Shown here: one piece after another, positions 37,945-46,820 of the stretch
How the letters are laid out: every line of letters begins with the position of its first letter
Position numbering within the stretch: the first letter of the stretch is position 1
Made by a program: the position numbers and the translations under genes
Origin: Sandaracinomonas limnophila
GTDB lineage: Bacteria; Bacteroidota; Bacteroidia; Cytophagales; Spirosomataceae
DNA length: 64,000 nucleotides
Assembly (NCBI RefSeq): GCF_004005965.1
Contig: NZ_SACY01000001.1
Location: 248,001 to 312,000 of the forward strand
Direction of reading: 5' to 3'
Notes under the pieces: generated by a model
The model's database searches: none
Told to the model about the DNA's origin: nothing
The model's input: only the letters and a program-made list of their open reading frames with translations

Positions 37945-38729
37945 AATTTATAAAATCCTTTTTAATTTTTTCCTTATTCTCTTTTACCCTTTCAGCGCAA
38001 ATTATTTCGCCTGATTTGAGAAAACACATTCTGGAAGCTAGAGAACAGCAAAATCATATACAGCTTGCAAAATATTTTTTAGGCAAGCCTTATGTAGCTT
38101 TTGCACTTACAAAAGAAAATCCAGAACAATTAATTACTGATTTAAGTGGATTTGACTGCGTGACTTTGTTTGACAACGTGTTTGCCTTGTACACTTCCAA
38201 AGGAATTGATTCTTCTTATATCAATCAATTGATCAAAGTTCGCTATTTTCACCCGGGTCGTATTACTTATGAAAACCGTAATCATTATTTTTCTTCTACC
38301 ATTCAAAAATTAGAAAAGTCTGGTTATTTAAGTCAAGTCCGCGAATCCAAATTTGAGGTTTCAAGTCCCAAAAGTTTAGATGTACTTTCAGAACATTTAA
38401 AAAAACATCGTTACCAAATTTCCATCGATTCCATTGAACACATGGAAAAACAGTTCAGTAACGCTCATTTGAACTATTTTCCTACCAAATCAATACCAAA
38501 AATATCACATTTAATCCAAGAAGGCGATTTGGTGTTGTTTGTAACCAATAATAAAAACATGGATTATCACCATGTGGGATTTTTGGTTAAAAAAGGGAAA
38601 AATTGGCACGTTTTACACGCATCACAACAATATAAAAAGGTAATTGTTTCTCCAGAAAGTTTAGAGGAATACATGCACAAGCATTCATCCTTTCCGGGTA
38701 TTCAAATTTACCACCTCAATCTGCCATGA
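37941..38729 (+). CDS. DUF1460 secreted amidase-like protein
   Basis: The 262-residue protein has a signal peptide (cut after FTLSAQ, about residue 20) and the DUF1460 pattern with a catalytic-type cysteine in LSGFDCVTLFDNV (Cys73), plus histidines in YHHVGFLVK and VLHASQ. Solved members of the family have an NlpC/P60-like fold and cleave N-acetylmuramoyl-L-alanine or related peptide bonds. A cell-wall role in the periplasm is therefore likely. It overlaps both neighbours by four bases, so it is tightly bound into the sugar operon. Confidence 0.86.
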   Translation: MKFIKSFLIFSLFSFTLSAQIISPDLRKHILEAREQQNHIQLAKYFLGKPYVAFALTKENPEQLITDLSGFDCVTLFDNVFALYTSKGIDSSYINQLIKVRYFHPGRITYENRNHYFSSTIQKLEKSGYLSQVRESKFEVSSPKSLDVLSEHLKKHRYQISIDSIEHMEKQFSNAHLNYFPTKSIPKISHLIQEGDLVLFVTNNKNMDYHHVGFLVKKGKNWHVLHASQQYKKVIVSPESLEEYMHKHSSFPGIQIYHLNLP

Positions 38730-39880
38730 AAAAATACAATTTCGACGAAGTAATCGACCGCAAAGGAACCAGTAGTTATAAATGGGATAATGCAACGTAT
38801 CCAGTGGGGAAAGAAATGTTACCCATGCCCGTGGCAGATATGGATTTTAAGATTGCCGATGAAATCATTGAGGCCTTAAACAAGGTGACTGAGCATGGTG
38901 TTTTTGGTTATTCTCTTCCCGATGAGGAATTGAAATCCTTGATGCAAGATAAACTGAAAAAAGATTATCATTGGGATACCGAATTGGAGTGGCAAGTGTG
39001 GATTCCGGGAATTGTTCCAGGTATTACAGCTGCTTGCGCTGCCTTTGCTAGTGCTGAAAGAGGAATTTTAACTTCCATTCCTGTGTATCACCCTTTCCAT
39101 TTAGTGGCTGGATGGTTAAATAAGCCTTTGAAAACTTTTGGAATGCTTGAAGTGGAAGGTCGTTGGACCTATGATTTTGAGGAAATGGAACAACGATTGC
39201 AAGAAGGTGCAGATGTCTTTTTATTCTGTAATCCACATAATCCGGGCGGTACGGTGTTTAATCAAACCGAAATTGACCGAATTGTTGCCTTGTGCAAGAA
39301 ATATAATTGCAAAATCATTTCAGATGAAATTCATGCGGATATTCGCTTGTTTCCACAATCTGATCATATTTGCATCGGAAATAATTTTGGAAATAGTCCA
39401 AATGACTCAATCAGCTTTTTTGCGACTACAAAAGCCTTTAATACGGCTGGATTAGGTATTTCCGTGGCTATTATTCCAGATCCGCAAGTTAGAAATGAGT
39501 TTTTGAAACATACCTTTGGATTTTTACCGATGTTGTCACGACACGCGATTGAAATGAAAAAGGCTTGTTTGAAATTTGGTTCAACCTGGTTAAGTCAAAT
39601 GCTTGATTATGTGCAAATTAACCATCAAATGTTAAATGAATTTGTTGCAGAATCAAAAGGACTGAAAATGGTTTCTTTGGAAGGTACCTACTTGGCTTGG
39701 GTGGAATTTGATCCTTCCTTGGGCGATTTTCAACAGAAATTATTTGAGGCAGGTTTACATGTTTTGCGCGGGGAACAATTTTTAGGAAAAAATGCGGTTC
39801 GCTTAAACTTAGCAACAACAAAATCCAATGTGCAAAAGGCAATTCAAATCATGCAAAATGTATTGAATGAAACTAATTAA
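38726..39880 (+). CDS. PatB/MalY family PLP-dependent C-S lyase
   Basis: This fold-type I PLP enzyme is of the cystathionine beta-lyase-like MalY/PatB group. The 384 residues include PVADMDFKIADEI near the start, FLFCNPHNPGG, ISDEIHADIRLF and the PLP lysine in FFATTKAFNTAGLG (Lys236). Such enzymes cleave C-S bonds in cysteine derivatives; the physiological substrate here is unknown. E. coli MalY also represses the maltose system, so presence beside maltose genes is striking, but the name match may be chance. Confidence 0.9.
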   Translation: MKKYNFDEVIDRKGTSSYKWDNATYPVGKEMLPMPVADMDFKIADEIIEALNKVTEHGVFGYSLPDEELKSLMQDKLKKDYHWDTELEWQVWIPGIVPGITAACAAFASAERGILTSIPVYHPFHLVAGWLNKPLKTFGMLEVEGRWTYDFEEMEQRLQEGADVFLFCNPHNPGGTVFNQTEIDRIVALCKKYNCKIISDEIHADIRLFPQSDHICIGNNFGNSPNDSISFFATTKAFNTAGLGISVAIIPDPQVRNEFLKHTFGFLPMLSRHAIEMKKACLKFGSTWLSQMLDYVQINHQMLNEFVAESKGLKMVSLEGTYLAWVEFDPSLGDFQQKLFEAGLHVLRGEQFLGKNAVRLNLATTKSNVQKAIQIMQNVLNETN

Positions 39881-40499
39881 AATACTTGTTGGCACCATTT
39901 TACTTTTAAGTTTTGGGTATCTCCTGAAATTCATTCTTGAAATGGAGGAAATTGAGCATCAAGAAACCTTTGAATCAAGTATTCCAGTAGATTCTAATCA
40001 ATCTATTGATAAAAATATAAGTCAGTTCATCGACACCACCTCTACGGAATCTACTATTGGTTCAACTACGCATATCGGTGATTATAAAGCCGAATTTCAG
40101 GATGGGAAATTGAAAGTGTTTACTTTGGATAATTTGCTTTTGGAGCAAAGTATTTCTACCAAGGGATTTCAATACCTTCTATCTTCCGACCTAAATACTG
40201 ATGAATTGCCTGAATTTTGGTTGTTTTTCAAAGAAAATAAAGGCGTCAAAGTCTTGGGATTTCAATTGAAAAAGGCTAAATTAATTCCTTTAAATTTTCC
40301 AGAAGTAAAAGGTCGGCAACGAATAGGCTATATAGGAAATGATAGCCTTTATTTGGAAAAAGGTTTACTTGTAAGAGATTTTAAATTTTCGGGAGATGCA
40401 AATTCTGATTTTCCCGAAGGATTTAGAAAATGTTTTTACGCTTTTGGACTAGATAAAAGCTTTGTATTAAAGAAAACTTTAGACTATGAAAAACGATAA
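39867..40499 (+). CDS. Membrane-anchored protein, unknown function
   Basis: The 210-residue protein has one N-terminal hydrophobic segment (about 4-25, ILVGTILLLSFGYLLKFIL) followed by a Ser/Thr/acid-rich linker and a beta-rich domain (YKAEFQDGKLKVFTLDNLLL onward, seen in parts). It is likely anchored in the inner membrane with the domain in the periplasm. I do not recognise the family. It overlaps both neighbours by 14 bp, so it is translated as part of the run. Confidence 0.7.
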   Translation: MKLIKILVGTILLLSFGYLLKFILEMEEIEHQETFESSIPVDSNQSIDKNISQFIDTTSTESTIGSTTHIGDYKAEFQDGKLKVFTLDNLLLEQSISTKGFQYLLSSDLNTDELPEFWLFFKENKGVKVLGFQLKKAKLIPLNFPEVKGRQRIGYIGNDSLYLEKGLLVRDFKFSGDANSDFPEGFRKCFYAFGLDKSFVLKKTLDYEKR

Positions 40500-42210
40500 C
40501 GATTTGAATTTACGCTCGAAACAGTGGTTTGGAAAGACCGGAAAAGACGGATTTATTTACAGAGCTTGGATGAAAAATCAAGGTATTCCCGATGATTATT
40601 TTCAAGGAAAACCTGTGATTGGTATTTGCAACACCTGGTCTGAATTGACCCCTTGCAATGCCCATTTTAGGGAATTAGCCGAATTTGTTAAAAAAGGAAT
40701 TATTGAGGCAGGTGGATTTCCAGTGGAATTTCCAGTGATGTCGCTTGGTGAAACCTTAATCAAACCTACCGCCATGTTGTACCGCAATTTAGCCAGTATG
40801 GACGTGGAAGAATCGATCCGCGCCAATCCAGTAGACGGTGTAGTCTTGATGTGCGGTTGCGATAAAACCACTCCTTCCTTGGTGATGGGTGCCTGTTCAG
40901 TGGATTTACCTACTTTGGTGATTTCTGGCGGACCGATGATGAAGGGTAAGTTTAAAGGAAAAGAGATTGGTACATCAGATGTATGGCGATTTGCAGAAGC
41001 CTATAAATTGGGTGAATTAACACAAAAAGAATTCATAGAAGCAGAAGCTTGTATGGCGCGAACGCCAGGACACTGTGCCGTAATGGGTACTGCCTCAACC
41101 ATGGCAACTATGGTGGAAGCTTTGGGTTTGTCATTACCACAAAACGCAGCCATTCCAGCAGCTGATGTGAGAAGAAAGGTCTTGGCGCAGGAATCAGGTC
41201 GACGCATTGTAGATATGGTACGTGAGGACCAAAAATTATCCAAAGTATTAGTACGTGAAGCTTTTGAAAATGCTATTCGCGTAAATGCTGCGACGGGCGG
41301 ATCGACCAATTTTGTGATTCACTTATTGGCCATTGCCGGACGTATTGGTGTTGATTTGCATTTAGATGATTTCGATAAATTCTCAAAATCCATTCCGCTT
41401 TTAGCTAATGTGCAGCCATCTGGTGAGCATTTTATGGAAGATTTGTACTATGCCGGTGGATTACCAGCCTTGATGGAGCAAATGAAAGAATATTTACATT
41501 TGAATATCAAAACGGTGAATGGTAAAACGGTTGCAGACAACATCGCCAACTCTCCTATTTACGACGATAAAATCATTTCAACTTTCGATAAAGCCTTTAA
41601 AAAAGATTCTGGCATTGCAGTTCTTCGTGGCAATTTAGCTCCCAATGGAGCTGTTTTGAAGCCTTCAGCGGCAAGTAAGGAACTATTCAAACATCGCGGA
41701 AAAGTAGTTTTGTTTGAAAATATTGAAGATTATCACGCACGTATAGATACACCTGAGTTAGACATTGACGAAAACTCGGTAATGGTCTTGAAAAACGTGG
41801 GACCTAAAGGCTATCCCGGTATGGCAGAAGTTGGTAACATGGGAATTCCGAAGAAATTATTGGAAAAAGGAGTAAAAGACATGGTGCGTATTTCGGATGG
41901 TCGTATGAGCGGCACCGGATTTGGAACCGTGTTGTTGCACGTATCTCCAGAAGCTGCTGCAGGTGGACCCTTGAATTGGGTGCAGAATGGTGATTTTATC
42001 TCTATCGATGTGGAAAATAGAAGCATCAACTGGGAAGTTTCAGACGAGGAATTGGCGAAAAGAAAACAAGCGCATCCTTTACAAGCTCCTAAAATGGATC
42101 GTGGCTATGTGAGTTTATACATCGATCGCGTGCAACAAGCCGATGTGGGTGCAGATATGGACTTTTTAGTGGGTGGTTCAGGTTCAACGGTAACCAGAGA
42201 TTCGCACTAA
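40486..42210 (+). CDS. IlvD/Edd family sugar-acid dehydratase
   Basis: The 574-residue enzyme is of the [2Fe-2S] dehydratase family. Cluster cysteines are visible at Cys57 (SELTPCNAH), Cys125 (LMCGCDKTTP) and Cys197 (TPGHCAVMG), matching the spacing of L-arabonate/D-xylonate dehydratases rather than branched-chain IlvD. Substrate motifs include RISDGRMSGTGFGT near the C-terminus. It removes water from an aldonic acid to give a 2-keto-3-deoxy acid. The SDR directly downstream and the fucose locus nearby make L-fuconate, L-arabonate or a related acid plausible; no assignment is certain. Confidence 0.9.
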   Translation: MKNDNDLNLRSKQWFGKTGKDGFIYRAWMKNQGIPDDYFQGKPVIGICNTWSELTPCNAHFRELAEFVKKGIIEAGGFPVEFPVMSLGETLIKPTAMLYRNLASMDVEESIRANPVDGVVLMCGCDKTTPSLVMGACSVDLPTLVISGGPMMKGKFKGKEIGTSDVWRFAEAYKLGELTQKEFIEAEACMARTPGHCAVMGTASTMATMVEALGLSLPQNAAIPAADVRRKVLAQESGRRIVDMVREDQKLSKVLVREAFENAIRVNAATGGSTNFVIHLLAIAGRIGVDLHLDDFDKFSKSIPLLANVQPSGEHFMEDLYYAGGLPALMEQMKEYLHLNIKTVNGKTVADNIANSPIYDDKIISTFDKAFKKDSGIAVLRGNLAPNGAVLKPSAASKELFKHRGKVVLFENIEDYHARIDTPELDIDENSVMVLKNVGPKGYPGMAEVGNMGIPKKLLEKGVKDMVRISDGRMSGTGFGTVLLHVSPEAAAGGPLNWVQNGDFISIDVENRSINWEVSDEELAKRKQAHPLQAPKMDRGYVSLYIDRVQQADVGADMDFLVGGSGSTVTRDSH

Positions 42211-42962
42211 TGAAAAAATTTGTTGTTACCGGCGCTGCCCAAGGCATTGGTTTTCAAATAGCCAAAGATTTATTGGATCAGGGTCATTTTGTTATTTTAA
42301 ATGACCTTGATTTTGATTTATTGGTACTTGCTGCCAAACAATTGAATGAAGAGGGTTTTGTGAATTTTAGTGTAATTTCTTCAAATGCAGCCTCCCATGA
42401 ATTTTTGGAATTTTTAGATATTGAACTAAACAATACTCCAGGCGATTTGTATGGAGTGGTTTGCAATGCCGGAATTACAACGTTTGGTGATTTTTGGAGC
42501 TATCAACCCTCTTCTTTAGAGGCCATTTTAGAAGTAAATATCAAAGGAACCTTCTTTTTGATCCAAAAAATTGCCAGTCATTTACGTGATAAAAAATTAC
42601 CAGGATCGGTGGTCGTAATATCATCCGTAACCGGACACATTGCGCATCCGAATTTGGCAGCATATGGCATGACAAAAGCCGCATTGAATCAATTGGTGAA
42701 GAATTTGGTCATTGACCTCTCTCCTTTCCAAATTCGCATCAATGCCGTTTCTCCTGGGGCTACCTTAACCGAAAGAACCCAGTCCGATAGCCAGTATCAA
42801 AACAATTGGTCGGAAATAACGCCATTGGGCAAACCCGCCACTGTGCAAGACATTTCAGAGGCAGTCTTGTTTTTCCTTTCAGAACAAAGTAAACACATAA
42901 CAGGTCAGGCCTTGGTAGTAGATGGCGGCTGGACCAGTGTGGGCATTCCTCCCAACTCATGA
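42210..42962 (+). CDS. SDR family oxidoreductase
   Basis: The 250-residue classical short-chain dehydrogenase has the cofactor loop VTGAAQGIGF (6-15), CNAGI (85-89), Ser139, Tyr152 and Lys156 (AYGMTKAALN) and a C-terminal DGGWTS. Acid residues after the second strand (NDLD) favour NAD. It starts at the last base of the dehydratase stop and overlaps the next gene by four bases. A sugar or sugar-acid oxidation is likely; substrate unknown. Confidence 0.9.
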   Translation: MKKFVVTGAAQGIGFQIAKDLLDQGHFVILNDLDFDLLVLAAKQLNEEGFVNFSVISSNAASHEFLEFLDIELNNTPGDLYGVVCNAGITTFGDFWSYQPSSLEAILEVNIKGTFFLIQKIASHLRDKKLPGSVVVISSVTGHIAHPNLAAYGMTKAALNQLVKNLVIDLSPFQIRINAVSPGATLTERTQSDSQYQNNWSEITPLGKPATVQDISEAVLFFLSEQSKHITGQALVVDGGWTSVGIPPNS

Positions 42963-44038
42963 AACATAGACCCTTACTCATAGACGCCCATTTAGACCTC
43001 AGCATGAATGCTTTGGAATGGAATCGCGATTTAAGAGCCAGCATACAGGATATTAACGAACGAGAAGTCGGAATGACCGATAAACCCGATCGTGGCAATG
43101 CAGTGGTCTCCTTAGACGAATTGCGAAATGGTAACATCGGCATTGTTGTAGCCACGCAAATTGCACGCTATGTAAAACACGGATCCGATTTACCCGGTTG
43201 GCACTCACCCGAGCAAGCCTGGGCGCAAACGCAAGGACAATTGGCCTATTACAAAGCCTTAGAAAGTTTAAGAGAATTGACCCCCATTCGCAATTTGAGC
43301 GAATTGGAAAATCATTTACAAGATTGGAACCATTCTAAGGAATCAAAAAAGAAAATAGGTTACTTGTTAAGTTTGGAAGGAGCTGATTCCATTGTCAGTG
43401 TAGAATATGTAGATATCGCTTACCAAAATGGCCTTAGAGCCATAGGACCCGCGCATTATGGTCCCGGCAGATATGCCCAAGGCACCAATGCCACAGGCGG
43501 GCTCGGTCCACAAGGTAAGGCCCTTTTGCACAAAATGGAGGAATTGAACATCATATTAGATGCCACTCATTTATGTGACGACAGTTTTTGGGAAGCCATG
43601 GAGCATCACCACGGGGCTGTTTGGGCGAGTCACCAAAACGCAAGAGCGCTCGTCAACCACAACCGACAATTTTCAGACGAGCAATTCAAAGAAATCATAT
43701 CTCGCGGCGCCTTCATCGGCATGCCGCTCGATGCCTGGATGATGGTCCCGAATTGGGAACGCGGCAAATCCACTCCACAGAACATGAATGTCACGCTCGA
43801 AATCCTAATCGACCACCTCGTTCACATCTGCGATTTAGCTGGCAACACCCAGCATGTTGGTCTCGGCACCGACTTAGATGGAGGATTTGGCAGAGAGCAG
43901 TGTCCCGCAGACATCGAAACCATTGCCGATTTACAGAAACTTCCAGAATTACTTTTGAAAAGAGGGTTTTCAGATGATGATGTGGATGGGATTTGTAGTG
44001 GGAATTTTTTGAGGTTTTTGAGGAGGGTTTGGAAATGA
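42959..44038 (+). CDS. M19 family membrane-type dipeptidase
   Basis: The 359-residue metallo-dipeptidase resembles renal dipeptidase. Metal residues are visible: IDAHLDL (His11, Asp13), SLEGAD, and two later histidines in DATHLCD and WASHQNARAL, with LGTDLDGG near the end. There is no signal peptide, so it is probably cytosolic. These enzymes cut dipeptides, often with a D-residue at the C-terminus. The segment 43590-43940 is near 50% GC, well above the surroundings. It ends the plus-strand run; a 7-bp array starts right after the stop. Confidence 0.9.
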   Translation: MKHRPLLIDAHLDLSMNALEWNRDLRASIQDINEREVGMTDKPDRGNAVVSLDELRNGNIGIVVATQIARYVKHGSDLPGWHSPEQAWAQTQGQLAYYKALESLRELTPIRNLSELENHLQDWNHSKESKKKIGYLLSLEGADSIVSVEYVDIAYQNGLRAIGPAHYGPGRYAQGTNATGGLGPQGKALLHKMEELNIILDATHLCDDSFWEAMEHHHGAVWASHQNARALVNHNRQFSDEQFKEIISRGAFIGMPLDAWMMVPNWERGKSTPQNMNVTLEILIDHLVHICDLAGNTQHVGLGTDLDGGFGREQCPADIETIADLQKLPELLLKRGFSDDDVDGICSGNFLRFLRRVWK

Positions 44039-44042
44039 GGGT

Positions 44043-44070
44043 TATGAGTTATGGGTTATGTGTTATGGGT
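44043..44070 (+). repeat. Degenerate 7-bp tandem array after the dipeptidase stop
   Basis: Units are TATGAGT, TATGGGT, TATGTGT, TATGGGT, starting 5 bp after the stop codon (TGA 44036-44038). On rotation the unit is AGTTATG, the reverse complement of the CATAACT copies at 44094-44107, so the two arrays could pair into a hairpin between the convergent genes. Confidence 0.85.
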
Positions 44071-44093
44071 TTAAAGCTAGAAGTTAGAAATTT

Positions 44094-44107
44094 CATAACT
44101 CATAACT
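44094..44107 (-). repeat. Two 7-bp repeats at the stop of the D-TA-like gene
   Basis: CATAACT occurs twice; the second ends in the first plus-strand base of the opposite gene's stop codon (TAA on the minus strand). It mirrors the array at 44043-44070. Confidence 0.85.
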
Positions 44108-45201
44108 TAAATCGTAATCCTCCTCCCTCTCCCCAACACTTCCCACTCCCCAACTTTCTTCCCATTTTCAATCACTTGTAAACTCTGAGTCAGATTAATC
44201 GTCGGACACACGTGATAGGGTTGCATCACGATCACTTCGCCAACCGCGTATTGGCTGGAATCTCCTGCTTCGACAATTCCATGTTCTTCAGATTGACTCA
44301 AGAGTTTGAAATCTGGATTAAACAGGAATCGTACGCGGTTATCTATCGAGTTTTCTGGGGCAACGGATTTGTGACCCATGTCTAAACAAATAGTGCGGTT
44401 GGTGGGTTTAGAGATAATTCTACTTACAATATACACCGCTTGCTCTAAACTGTGTTCGGGATATAGGGCTTGGTAACCGGCATCGGTGAAGACAAAGGTG
44501 CCGGGACTGCACGTAAATTGTTTTTCTGCGTAATGTACTAGAAAGCTGGGTGTACCGCCTACCACATATTCTAAATACGGAAATTGAGCGTCTAAGCTTA
44601 TTTTTAAATCCCAAAATGCCTCAAAATCCTTAGCTACATGCGCTTGTCGATCAGTAATCGATGCATCTCTGATATGCCCATCGTAGGCATGTATGCCTTT
44701 TAAATAGATATTTGTACAAGTATTTAATTGAATGATTAATTCCAAGGCTTTTTCGGGCACAATGCCAGTCCGATTCATCCCGACATTTAAATCAATATAT
44801 ACATTCAAACGTATCGCTGCCTGAGCGGCAGCGGCTTGATACTGTTGAAGGGCAACTGCATCGTCGCACAATGCAGCAAAAATGGTTTTTGGGTATTTTT
44901 GGATCAATTGAATGAATCGTGTGACATGCGGACCTGTCAATTGCATGGAAATCAATACATCGGGGGCTTCCGATAATGCCAATAATTCAGCTTCAGCAAT
45001 AGTTGCAGCTTTGAATTTGGTCACACCAGAAGCCAAAAGCATGTCATTTACTTCTTTGGTCTTGTGGGTTTTGATGTGTGGACGTAGTCGATCAACATCC
45101 CCTACTTTTTGAATCACCCAGTCGATGTTTCGCTGAACGATTTCAGGGAAAACAACCACTCCGGGCGTTAAAATGTTGTCAAAATTTTGAATTGGTATCA
45201 T
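44107..45201 (-). CDS. D-threonine aldolase/D-serine dehydratase-like PLP enzyme
   Basis: The 364-residue fold-type III PLP protein has an alanine-racemase-like barrel at the N-terminus with the PLP lysine in RPHIKTHK (about residue 44) and a C-terminal beta domain. It contains the HVC metal-binding pair (PYHVCPTINL), as in zinc-dependent DSD1/D-threonine aldolases. It would cleave or dehydrate D-hydroxy-amino acids. It overlaps the upstream SDR by four bases (ATGA), so it is the last gene of the fucose run; its link to fucose use is unclear. Confidence 0.88.
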   Translation of the reverse strand: MIPIQNFDNILTPGVVVFPEIVQRNIDWVIQKVGDVDRLRPHIKTHKTKEVNDMLLASGVTKFKAATIAEAELLALSEAPDVLISMQLTGPHVTRFIQLIQKYPKTIFAALCDDAVALQQYQAAAAQAAIRLNVYIDLNVGMNRTGIVPEKALELIIQLNTCTNIYLKGIHAYDGHIRDASITDRQAHVAKDFEAFWDLKISLDAQFPYLEYVVGGTPSFLVHYAEKQFTCSPGTFVFTDAGYQALYPEHSLEQAVYIVSRIISKPTNRTICLDMGHKSVAPENSIDNRVRFLFNPDFKLLSQSEEHGIVEAGDSSQYAVGEVIVMQPYHVCPTINLTQSLQVIENGKKVGEWEVLGRGRRITI

Positions 45202-45980
45202 AATAAAGCACGATCTAGGTGCACATAACCGCCATCTACATGGATGATTTGTCCGGTCGTATGACTCGACTTACTCGATAACAAAAAGGTGACCATGTCG
45301 CCTATTTCTTCTTTGGTTGTCATGCGATTTCCTAGTGGAATTTTATTTTGTATGTTTTGAAGTGTTTCTTGCGGATTCTCTAAGGTCTGAATCCATTTTT
45401 CATATAATGGTGTGTAACATTCAGCTACAATTACTGAATTAACTCTTATTCCGTATTTCAATAATTCAACCGCCCATTCGCGCGTTAAGGCGTTTCGACC
45501 TCCATTGGCTGCTGCATAAGCAGAAGTTCCACCTTGACCCGTTTCGGCTGTTTTGGAGCCAATATTTACAATCGGTCCTTTGCTCTTTTTCAAATACGGC
45601 AAACAGGCCTGCGCCATCAAATAATAATGCGTTAAATTAGCATGAAGCGATTGCATGAACTTTTCGTAAGACCCATTTTCTAATCCCACCCCGTCATTTA
45701 CTCCGGCATTATTTACCAAGCCATCTATTCGGCCAAAATATTTCGCAATTTCTTCTACCACACGTGCGCATTCCTCAGGTTTGGTCAACTCAGCCACGAA
45801 AGAAAATGCTTGTCCACCCGTGGCATGAATCTTCTCAATGCATTTTTGATTATCAGCCTCATTTCTACCCACAATGGCCACCATGGCCGATTCCAAAGCC
45901 AAACTCTGACTAATACCCTCCCCGATTCCTTTGGCCCCACCTGTTACAATAATTACTTTTTCTCTTAATCCTAAATTCAT
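45198..45980 (-). CDS. SDR oxidoreductase, probable L-fucose dehydrogenase, with Lys-to-Asn in active site
   Basis: The 260-residue short-chain dehydrogenase has VTGGAKGIGEG (12-22), NNAGVND, Ser142 in NIGSKTAETGQGG, and Tyr155. The YxxxK catalytic lysine is Asn159 here (SAYAAANGGR; codon AAT). Neighbours (lactonase, FAH hydrolase, mutarotase, FucP) point to oxidation of L-fucose to L-fuconolactone, step one of the oxidative pathway. It overlaps the lactonase and the D-TA-like gene. Whether the Asn is family-wide or lowers activity is not known from this sequence. Confidence 0.85.
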   Translation of the reverse strand: MNLGLREKVIIVTGGAKGIGEGISQSLALESAMVAIVGRNEADNQKCIEKIHATGGQAFSFVAELTKPEECARVVEEIAKYFGRIDGLVNNAGVNDGVGLENGSYEKFMQSLHANLTHYYLMAQACLPYLKKSKGPIVNIGSKTAETGQGGTSAYAAANGGRNALTREWAVELLKYGIRVNSVIVAECYTPLYEKWIQTLENPQETLQNIQNKIPLGNRMTTKEEIGDMVTFLLSSKSSHTTGQIIHVDGGYVHLDRALL

Positions 45981-46810
45981 TATGCTTCAGTTTGATAAAA
46001 TGAAAGACAATTCTTCGAATTGATTAATTCTTGCTCATATACACTTAATTTTTCAATGGATTTCGCATAAATTTCCAACCATTGATCCAATTCTGCCGCT
46101 ACTAAAACAACAGGATAATCCGAGCCAAACATCAAGCGATTTGGTCCAAATGTTTCTAATGCAACATCAATTAATCCCAAAATTTCTTCTTCTTTCCAAT
46201 TTGTCCAATTGGCTTCTGTGACGATTCCGGAGATTTTAGCAGAAACATGGTCCAAAGATTTGAAACCTTGCATTTCCTTTTTCCATTGACTAATATCACC
46301 CGATTTCAAAGGTGCCTTCGCCAAATGGTCCAAAACTATTTTTTGTTGGTTATGTACTTGACAAAACTGTATGCCAGATGCTAGTTGATGCGGATAGATC
46401 AATAAATCATAGGTATAATCAAAAGCATTCAACAATTTAACACCTCTCGAAAAATTGGGTCTTTGTAAAAAATTAGGATCTATTTCTCCTTGAACAATGT
46501 GTCGGAAACCCTTCAAATCCTCAAATTGAGAAAAATACTCCAATTTTTCTTCAATCGAATCATCTTGTAAATCTACCCAACCCACAACTCCTTTGATAAA
46601 CGTATTTTGCTCCGCCAAGGATAACAAAAACAAGGTTTCCTCCTCCGACTGATCGGCCTGCACCGCTATGCAGCCCGTAATGCCTCTTTCCAGAAATATA
46701 GCTTCCGCCTCCAATGGATAAAAATCCCTGCGAATACGACCCATATCAGGCGTAATCCAGGTATCCCTTTCTTCGTTATAATTCCAAAAATGTTGGTGGG
46801 AATCGATCAT
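45980..46810 (-). CDS. Amidohydrolase, probable L-fuconolactonase
   Basis: The 276-residue COG3618-type amidohydrolase has the metal motif DSHQHFWN at the very start (His5, His7), IVLDHLAKAP and FGSDYPV. Such enzymes open sugar lactones. I start at ATG 46810; the open frame continues upstream to 46894 only because a 30-bp repeat (multiple of three) happens to stay open, giving repeated WLPKDEW residues unlike the family. The context supports hydrolysis of L-fucono-lactone to L-fuconate. Confidence 0.88.
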   Translation of the reverse strand: MIDSHQHFWNYNEERDTWITPDMGRIRRDFYPLEAEAIFLERGITGCIAVQADQSEEETLFLLSLAEQNTFIKGVVGWVDLQDDSIEEKLEYFSQFEDLKGFRHIVQGEIDPNFLQRPNFSRGVKLLNAFDYTYDLLIYPHQLASGIQFCQVHNQQKIVLDHLAKAPLKSGDISQWKKEMQGFKSLDHVSAKISGIVTEANWTNWKEEEILGLIDVALETFGPNRLMFGSDYPVVLVAAELDQWLEIYAKSIEKLSVYEQELINSKNCLSFYQTEA

Positions 46811-46820
46811 TTTTTTATTG

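Noticed and set aside
38726-39880. MalY-type maltose regulator
   Set aside because: Placed beside maltose genes, but the repressor role of E. coli MalY depends on MalT, which is not seen here; called only as a C-S lyase.
42760-43155. Minus-strand 131-codon frame over the SDR/dipeptidase border
   Set aside because: Antisense to two intact, coupled genes; translation resembles no family.
43588-43977. Plus-strand 129-codon frame inside the dipeptidase gene
   Set aside because: An overlapping frame rich in Arg/His/Pro, produced by the locally high GC content.
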